This document shows, piece after piece, positions 58,435 to 64,000 of a DNA stretch of 64,000 nt. This DNA comes from Lepidonotus clava. Lineage: Eukaryota; Annelida; Polychaeta; Phyllodocida; Polynoidae. The notes beneath the pieces are model-generated. The model had not been told where the DNA came from, ran no database searches, and worked only from the letters and a program-made list of their open reading frames with translations. Positions within the stretch are counted from its first letter, which is position 1. Each line of letters starts with the position of its first letter. The stretch spans positions 12,250,152-12,314,151 of the forward strand of contig OW387150.1 in the NCBI GenBank assembly GCA_936440205.1, in the 5' to 3' direction. Position numbers and translations under genes: made by a program.

Positions 58435-61400
58435 ATGGATCGCGAGGAGGCTGTCGCGGATGCCCTGAATACGATAAATCGGGCGAATTTACGTGGTGTA
58501 GCCGAGCCACAGCAATGGCGGACTTTGGTCGACGAGTACTTTCTCTTCGCCGACGGGGAGGAGGGGCAAGACGATCCCCCCGAGGAAGAAGAAGATGTTC
58601 AGGAGGATCTAGGGGAACCGGAGGATGCTGAGGACGATGAGGATGAGCCACTGGTCATCCCTGACCCAACGGACGACCTTCTACAGGCGGAGTGGGACGA
58701 CTGCGAACGCTTCATGTGAGTTTTGAAAAAAAAACTTTGCCTAAATCCCTTTTAATGGTGATGAAACTGCCTACGATTGTGCCCTAGTATGTATTCTAAC
58801 TGCCTAACTAGTTTTTATCAAGTTTCAAAGTTGATTTCATGCCATAAACAGGGATGATCCGTCGGGGTTGTCCGGTGACCTACTTAATGGCGTCAGCTGA
58901 TCCGGCCGGCCTGTAACAGTTATCAATCATGTCTCATGCCATTGTGGCCCTCAGGAAGGTGAACTAAGTCTAATATCATGTATGTTGTCTTTAGATGTTC
59001 CTGCAAGCACTACAAAGACAAGGAGTGCAGTAAACAGTTCACGACGTCCGAGCTGGTTGCACGTCGGCAGGAGGTCTTTCAGCTGTCCTCAGGTAAGTTT
59101 TTCATGAGATACATGTTATGCAAACCTGTTGCCGCGACCATGTAGCTATGTCGTTCTCGCTCAAAACTACCCCATAATCCATGACAACGTCTTGAAGTAT
59201 AACAGACAACTATTACCACTCAACCAGACCGTTTTTAAGGTAGTATTTAGGGCGTGTTGACCTAGTTCATGGGTCAATCCAGAAACCTCATTCCTTGAGT
59301 CACATGCATATCATGTACAGATTGTTATTATCCTAATCTACTTTGTTTTCTAGGCGAGAAGGACATGTTGCTACTGGGCATCGTCAGTACCCGCACAGAC
59401 AATAGCAGCAGGCTGTCCACCTGGAAGAAGGGGATTAAGGGGAGAGGGGAGAGGCAGCACCAAAGAAGCCACTACCTCGTCGGTTCACGGCCAGTCTGCA
59501 GGGACACTTTCAAGTTCATGTACGCATGAGTAGCTTTGATACTCAACTTCTTTGCTCAACTAAGGTCTACCTAGATATCCCTACTATTAATGTACTACTT
59601 GAGGTAAATTACAAGATGAACTGTAATGAATCATAACAGAATCTGATCATGGCACTTACCTTCACAAATCGTCCATATTAATATTACAATACTTACCTGT
59701 ACTTGTTGCCTGTGTCCAATAATTATTGGCCTAATGTAACTCTTACCTTGTGATCTTTCCAGCATCAGCCAGAACAAGCTGATGTCCATCATCAAGTGGT
59801 ACAAGTGCTACGGGGTGGTGACCAGGCAAAGGAAGGCTGGCGGGCGACAGGCGACTGCAAGGATCCTCCAGCTGGAGGACATCAGGCGGGTCGTGGACTT
59901 CATCAACTCCTATGCCGAGACCAACGCCTTCGTCCTGCCTGGTCGTGTGTCTTCCCACAAACGGGATGACATCCTCCTCCTCCCCTCCTCTTCCACAAAG
60001 GCCGACATCTACAGGTTGTACAGCAACGCCATGGAGGAGGCTAACTTCAGGTGTGTGGCTGACTCAACCTTTAGAAACCTGTGGCTCCAACTCCTCCCTC
60101 GCATAGTGTGTTCCCGCCCTATGACTGACCTCTGCTGGGAATGCCAGCGCAACAACAGGGATATCTCTGCCTCTAGTAACCTACCTGACATTGTGAAACA
60201 GGCCAAGCTGAAAAAGCAACAAGTTCACCTGGAGGTGGTGGCTCGGGAGAGGGGCTTTTATCAGGACATGGTCAAGTCTGCCAAGGCTGCCTACAAGGAA
60301 GCAGAGTCCCCTCCCCTTGGCCCCCACCCCCCTTGTTCTTCTGACACGAAGGTCCACATCAGTTTTGATTATGCCCAGCAGGTCCACCTTCCCTCGTTTC
60401 CTATGCAGCCTGGCCCATTGTATTTCCTTGTCCCCCGCAAGGTCGGCATCTTCGGTGTCTGTGCCGAGGCCATCCCCCAACAGGTGAACTATTTGATCGA
60501 CGAAAGCCACTGCGGTAGTAAGGGGTCAAATGCAGTTATTTCATACCTGCACCACTATTTTGAAACATATTCCCTGGGGGAGAAGGCGGTGGACATGCAC
60601 TGTGACAATTGTAGTGGTCAGAACAAGAACAAGTTTGTGCTAGCGTATCTTCTCTGGCGGGTCCTGACTGGCCGGCACCAGTCCATTTCCTTAAACTTTT
60701 TGATCACAGGGCACACCAAGTTTGCCCCGGACTGGTGATTTGGTTTGCTTAAACAAAAGTTTCGTTGTGAGCCTGTCTCTAGCCTCACGGAGATGGAGGC
60801 GACTGTGGTGAAGAGTACCCAAGAACGTGTCAACCTTGCCCAACTTGTGGGGGACGAGAATGGGAAGGTGTTTGTTGAGTCGTATGACTGGCAATCTTTT
60901 TTGACCCCTTTCATCAAACCAGTCAAGGGCATTAAGCAGTACCATCACTTTGTATTCTCTGACCAGAACAAGGGCCACGTCACCTTCCGGCAGTATGCCG
61001 ACTCGGCCCCCGAGACCTTCAAGATGCTGACTGTCGCCTCTGAAGCTGTCCCCCAGGAAGGCCCTCAGCCCACCGAATCCCCTGGCCTCCCGGCCAAAAG
61101 ACAGTGGTATCTCTTCAAGAACATTCGGGATTTTTGTACTGAGGACACGAAGGACATCATGTGCCCTAAGCCCTCTGTACCAGAACCAGCACCCGGCCCA
61201 GGCCCCCGTGCCGTACCTCCACCGGAACCAGATGCGGAATCAGAGCCAGAGGCTGGCGAGGGGGATGGGCTAGGCAGGGGCAGGGGCAGAGGCAGGGGCA
61301 GGGGCAGGGGCAGAGGCAGAGGTAGAAGCAGAGGCAGGGGCAGGGGCAGAGGCAGAGGCAGAGGACAGACTCCAGACACATCATCAGGATCGGAGGGGGA

Positions 61401-61545
61401 GGAGGAGGAGTTGGTCAGACAGCTGGAGAGGGAATCAAATTCTTCATCTGACTCAGAGGAGGAAGGCCCCCCACCCCCACCTAGGGGCAGGGGCCGTCCT
61501 AGTAAACATGCTAAACGTGGTCGTGGCAGGCCCAGGACCACCTGA
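58435..61545 (+). CDS. DUF7869-type putative transposase, one in-frame UGA
   Basis: Exons 58,435-58,715, 58,995-59,092, 59,354-59,519 and 59,763-61,545 join in frame to 776 codons. The donor of exon 3 (AT|GTACGC) is weak. The order of parts is an acidic N-terminus (EEEEDVQEDLGEPEDAEDDE), then CSCKHYKDKEC (C95, C97, C105), then a possible helix-turn-helix region (KLMSIIKWYKCYGVVTRQRK), then CWEC (C306, C309). The RNase H-like core follows with HISFDYAQ (D384), HCDNCSGQNKN (D463) and GHTKFAPDW (D505). A YHHFVF block follows, then a long RG repeat tail with RGRGRP AT-hook-like motifs. Known DUF7869 proteins share the DNCSGQNKN and GHTKF motifs. The catalytic DDD triad is inferred. Codon 507 is UGA where I recall cysteine (DWCFGL), and the frame stays open for 269 further codons. 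Either this copy is broken, or UGA is read through or recoded. Confidence 0.8.
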
Positions 61546-61837
61546 GAACTATTAAGAATCCGTTTTGAACATTGTTAACTTATTTTTAGTTGTTAAGACT
61601 TTTTCTGATTTTAAGATTTTTACCTCGGTGGCTTTTCACTATTTTAACGACCAAAGACAATCATGAACATTCCAAGAACTTTTATAGACACATTATGGAT
61701 ACCCAGGGTACTTAGGGTCATCACAGAGTCGTTTTTAAGCAGCCAAGATGAGGTATTGTGATCCTTTATGCTTGCCGTTCTAGGTAAAGTTGTTGTTTCA
61801 GATCCGGATTTTTGTCACTTTTTGCAGCGCCGGCATG

Positions 61838-61843
61838 AATAAA
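61838..61843 (+). terminator. Polyadenylation signal of the transposon gene
   Basis: AATAAA lies about 290 bases after the stop codon and is followed by a T/G-rich stretch (AGTTTTGTATAT). Confidence 0.6.
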
Positions 61844-62160
61844 AGTTTTGTATATAAACGCATGAATTACTGGTATTTGTTAGCTAGAATAGTGTAGAAT
61901 GACTATGTAAAGTTTCAGGACCAAGGATTGATTACAAGTGTATGTTGCTAGGGCTTTATCGGAGGACTGCGGTAGCGCGCGGTAAGAAAAACTTTGAACT
62001 CATTTATCTCAATTTCTAATACCCGCATAGGCGCGGTTCTTTTTATTTTCGTCGCAACTTATCTCAGGCCCTAGATATCGGACCTAGACATGCTATACCT
62101 CATTTTAAAGCTAATAATTAGTATTTTCTGATGGTATACCTAACTAAAAATCTTCCCCGT

Positions 62161-62194
62161 GCGACATCCGACTCAATTCGCCAAAACGGGTCAC
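62161..62194. repeat. Right terminal inverted repeat of the transposon
   Basis: It runs from GCGACATCCGACTC to CCAAAACGGGTCAC, the reverse complement of the left TIR with one mismatch. Confidence 0.92.
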
Positions 62195-62873
62195 TTTTTT
62201 ATTGCAGAGTTTTTTTTCATAATTATGGGTTTGCACTTATACACTGTGCTGGTACTATACCTTAGATTTCTGCTAGCCTTTATCTAACTGCAGCGTTGAT
62301 TCTAACGTTTCAACCATCAAGGGTTTCTGTGAAAAGGATTATGCCTTGTACCTTGAAACTATGCAAATTCCGTCGAACTATATGGAGATTGCAGAATATT
62401 TTATACCTATTGGATAAGAAGATATATTGTCTCGAGGACCTAGAAAAGGCAATAGCTTGCAGGACGGACAGATCCTCTTGATGTTTTCAAATGCACTTGC
62501 CAATTATTAAATAGCTTATGCCAATTTGACGGGGTCTTTTCCTCTCGCTATTTTAAAAACACTGTCTTGATCTTTTTCTGATACTTTCTTTACATAATTT
62601 TGACAGTCTCCCAGCGGTTCGTATTCAGAGGGTTGATAAAACCAGTTAAGACCGCTGTGTTTTCCGATGTAATTGTTTTATATTGTCACTAATTGACATT
62701 TTATTTTTGTCTGACAGTCCTTCTGGCAATTTGATATGTTATAATCAATTTATTCAGCCATAATAATAATCATAGGTCGTAATCAGATCCGAATTTCCAT
62801 ATATTTCACCACCTGCTGATCATGACCGCATGGCCATACATTAAATTCTCAATTTGATATTCTAATTGATAAT
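62195..62873. other. Flank right of the transposon, no gene
   Basis: This is AT-rich sequence. Its first 100 bases may continue the interrupted 138-bp repeat. The 61-codon open frame at 62,296 has no supporting signals. Confidence 0.5.
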
Positions 62874-62941
62874 AATTATTTATTTTGAGCCAAGTAGTTT
62901 GCTTAAGAATTATTTATTTTGAGCCAAGTAGTTTGCTTAAG
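62874..62941. repeat. Exact 34-bp tandem duplication
   Basis: The unit AATTATTTATTTTGAGCCAA, ending TTTGCTTAAG, occurs twice with no difference (62,874-62,907 and 62,908-62,941). This marks a recent duplication. Confidence 0.9.
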
Positions 62942-63062
62942 AACAATTAGGCACACTTTTTGTTTTAAATGGTCAATAATTGGGAATAATAAATATTACA
63001 AAGTGATCAGCAATATGGCCGCCAGCCTATTTTCAGAGATGTGACGTCATCTGCACAACGTC

Positions 63063-63490
63063 TATACTACTTACACCGTTTTAAAACATTTCCACTCTTC
63101 CTCAGCCCCCCCTCTATCTGCCCCTCTTTCAGGCCTTGCAAATTGCTAAGTTTTTTGCCCTTATTTATAGAAATAACCCATGATCAATAATGATAATAAT
63201 CATCATGATAAAATTTCCTCTTAGGTCATACCAAAAAAACTTTTTATATACTACTTACACCATTTGAAAACCTTTCCACTCTTCCTTGGGCCCTGTCAAT
63301 TGCTAAGCCTTCCTCTTTTAGGAGTAGAACTGTTTAGTTATGATGATAATCATAATGTTAAAATCACCAGTGAAGTCACACTAAAATCCCCCTTTTAGTA
63401 CTACTTACGGCATTTCAAAACCTTTCCGCCCCTCCCTTGGGCCCTGTCAATCGCTAAGCCTTTCGCCTTTAGCTATAGAAACGACCCGTG
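63063..63490. repeat. Three-unit tandem repeat of about 150-185 bp
   Basis: Units begin at about 63,063, 63,247 and 63,396. Each starts TACTACTTACACCATTT, then has AAAACCTTTCCACTCTTCC, then AATTGCTAAGCCTT. Units one and two also contain a GATGATAATCATCATGAT-like stretch. Confidence 0.75.
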
Positions 63491-63626
63491 ATCTAAGCCC
63501 TGATCACAGGCCCCTTAGGGAAAGCTTGCAGTAGTACTAGTCGGCCCAGAGGGGGTATCGGAATGAGCAAAAGGTTGAGGAACAGGAGCAGCAACAGCAG
63601 GGCCGCTCGACTGGAGGTGCTTTGGG

Positions 63627-63665
63627 CCAGTATTACACTAGGCGAATCTCAATGGCGGTAATTTG
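63627..63665. mobile_element. Lone end of the TTACACTA MITE family
   Basis: GGGCCAGTATTACACTAGGC resembles the left TIR of the elements at 541 and 5,343. No partner end is visible before the window stops. Confidence 0.4.
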
Positions 63666-63739
63666 TTAATTTTTGACTTTTTACAAGATATATGGCAAAA
63701 GGCCATGATTCATACATATTTTTTGAAAGGAAATTAAAC

Positions 63740-63900
63740 ATGTGGCCTTCCATAAAGTATGTACGCATCAAGGGTGGGGGCTAAGATTTCTGAAAATGTG
63801 CATACATTCTAGTACAAATCCAATGCTTATTTTTGCCCAAGGGGGGTTGGGGGTCTGGGATCTTTTTAAATGTGCGTACGTACTAAGTGGAAGGCCCCCA
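63740..63900. mobile_element. GGCCTTCCA...GTACGCA foldback element
   Basis: The left TGTGGCCTTCCATAAAGTAT (continuing GTACGCATCA) pairs with the inverted right end TGTGCGTACGTACTAAGTGG (continuing AAGGCCCCCA). The roughly 160-bp element has no coding content. Confidence 0.65.
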
Positions 63901-64000
63901 TCCTTTCTAATGGTGTGTAACATGTCTATGATTAACCAATATGTCAAGTGATAACTTTTGAAATATGGAGTAAAATCGGCTTGTGGAAAACAGACTTTAT

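Larger units (their letters stand above)
57820..62194 (+). mobile_element. DNA transposon encoding a DUF7869-type RNase H-like protein
   Basis: The element is 4,375 bp long. It is bounded by 34-bp terminal inverted repeats that match at 33 positions (57,820-57,853 and 62,161-62,194), starting GTGACCCGTTTTGGCGAA. It contains one four-exon gene with its own promoter-like sequence and polyadenylation signal, and is GC-richer than its flanks. Nothing else is encoded. The close TIR match and an almost fully open gene argue for a fairly recent insertion. I could not find a target-site duplication at the TIR edges. The flanking bases are GGCAC on the left and TTTTTT on the right. The superfamily is not assigned. 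Confidence 0.85.

Noticed and set aside
58259-58468. Upstream ATG frame as N-terminus of the transposon protein
   Set aside because: It ends at a stop inside exon 1, while the frame from 58,435 continues through three in-phase introns.
61065-61541. 158-codon minus-strand open frame rich in Leu-Pro
   Set aside because: It is antisense to the Arg-Gly tail of the transposon gene, and its composition follows from the repeat.
61546-62160. SECIS element supporting selenocysteine at the UGA
   Set aside because: I looked for ATGA ... AA ... GA with flanking stems. The ATGA sites near 61,663, 61,747 and 61,835 lack a convincing apical AA and paired stem.
1-64000. Retrovirus, LTR element, LINE or Polinton-like genes
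   Set aside because: No reverse transcriptase, integrase, protein-primed polymerase or capsid-like motif is apparent in any of the longer open frames.

Overview
The window is AT-rich animal nuclear DNA. Its genes are split by GT-AG introns, gene density is low, and much of the non-coding sequence is short inverted-repeat transposons, tandem repeats and microsatellites. The palindrome TAGGCCTA and its core AGGCCT recur across the whole window. From memory this is common in echinoderm and some other deuterostome genomes, so a marine invertebrate deuterostome is my best guess. This is an inference, not a sequence match. I saw no bacterial features, rRNA, intact tRNA, CRISPR array, or retroviral, LTR or Polinton-type element.

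Layout. Positions 1-26,400 have no gene I can support. They hold copies of a roughly 200-230 bp inverted-repeat element (541-769, 5,336-5,545, 10,921-11,123), a GT microsatellite, a GC-rich island with long G and C runs (13,480-14,460), and a degenerate 31-bp tandem repeat (23,796-24,760). A small plus-strand gene with a single coding exon lies at 27,046-27,585. A six-exon minus-strand gene of unknown function runs from 48,750 down to 34,764. Upstream of it, also on the minus strand, is a gene for a gamma-glutamylaminecyclotransferase-like enzyme (54,367 down to 51,501). Introns and intergenic DNA between 29 and 57 kb are full of non-autonomous DNA transposons. These include several GGGGCGGATCC foldback elements, two GGGGCCGTCCAT elements, one GTGGCCCGTTGCAC element and one TA-flanked CACTGT element.

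The main discovery is at 57,820-62,194. A four-exon plus-strand gene encodes a protein of the DUF7869 type, which has an RNase H-like fold. It has three candidate catalytic aspartates, cysteine motifs, an acidic N-terminus and a long Arg-Gly tail. The gene is enclosed by near-perfect 34-bp terminal inverted repeats (33 of 34 bases match). This marks DUF7869 proteins of this kind as likely transposases of a cut-and-paste DNA transposon family that I cannot assign to a named superfamily. The copy has one in-frame UGA where I expect the family to have cysteine, two residues after the third aspartate. The element sits at the third unit of a 138-bp tandem repeat.

The last 1.8 kb holds further tandem duplications, one foldback element and one lone element end. 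The three host genes do not form an evident pathway. Two adjacent RFX-type X-box sequences at 29,912-29,949 hint at ciliary regulation near an unannotated promoter.
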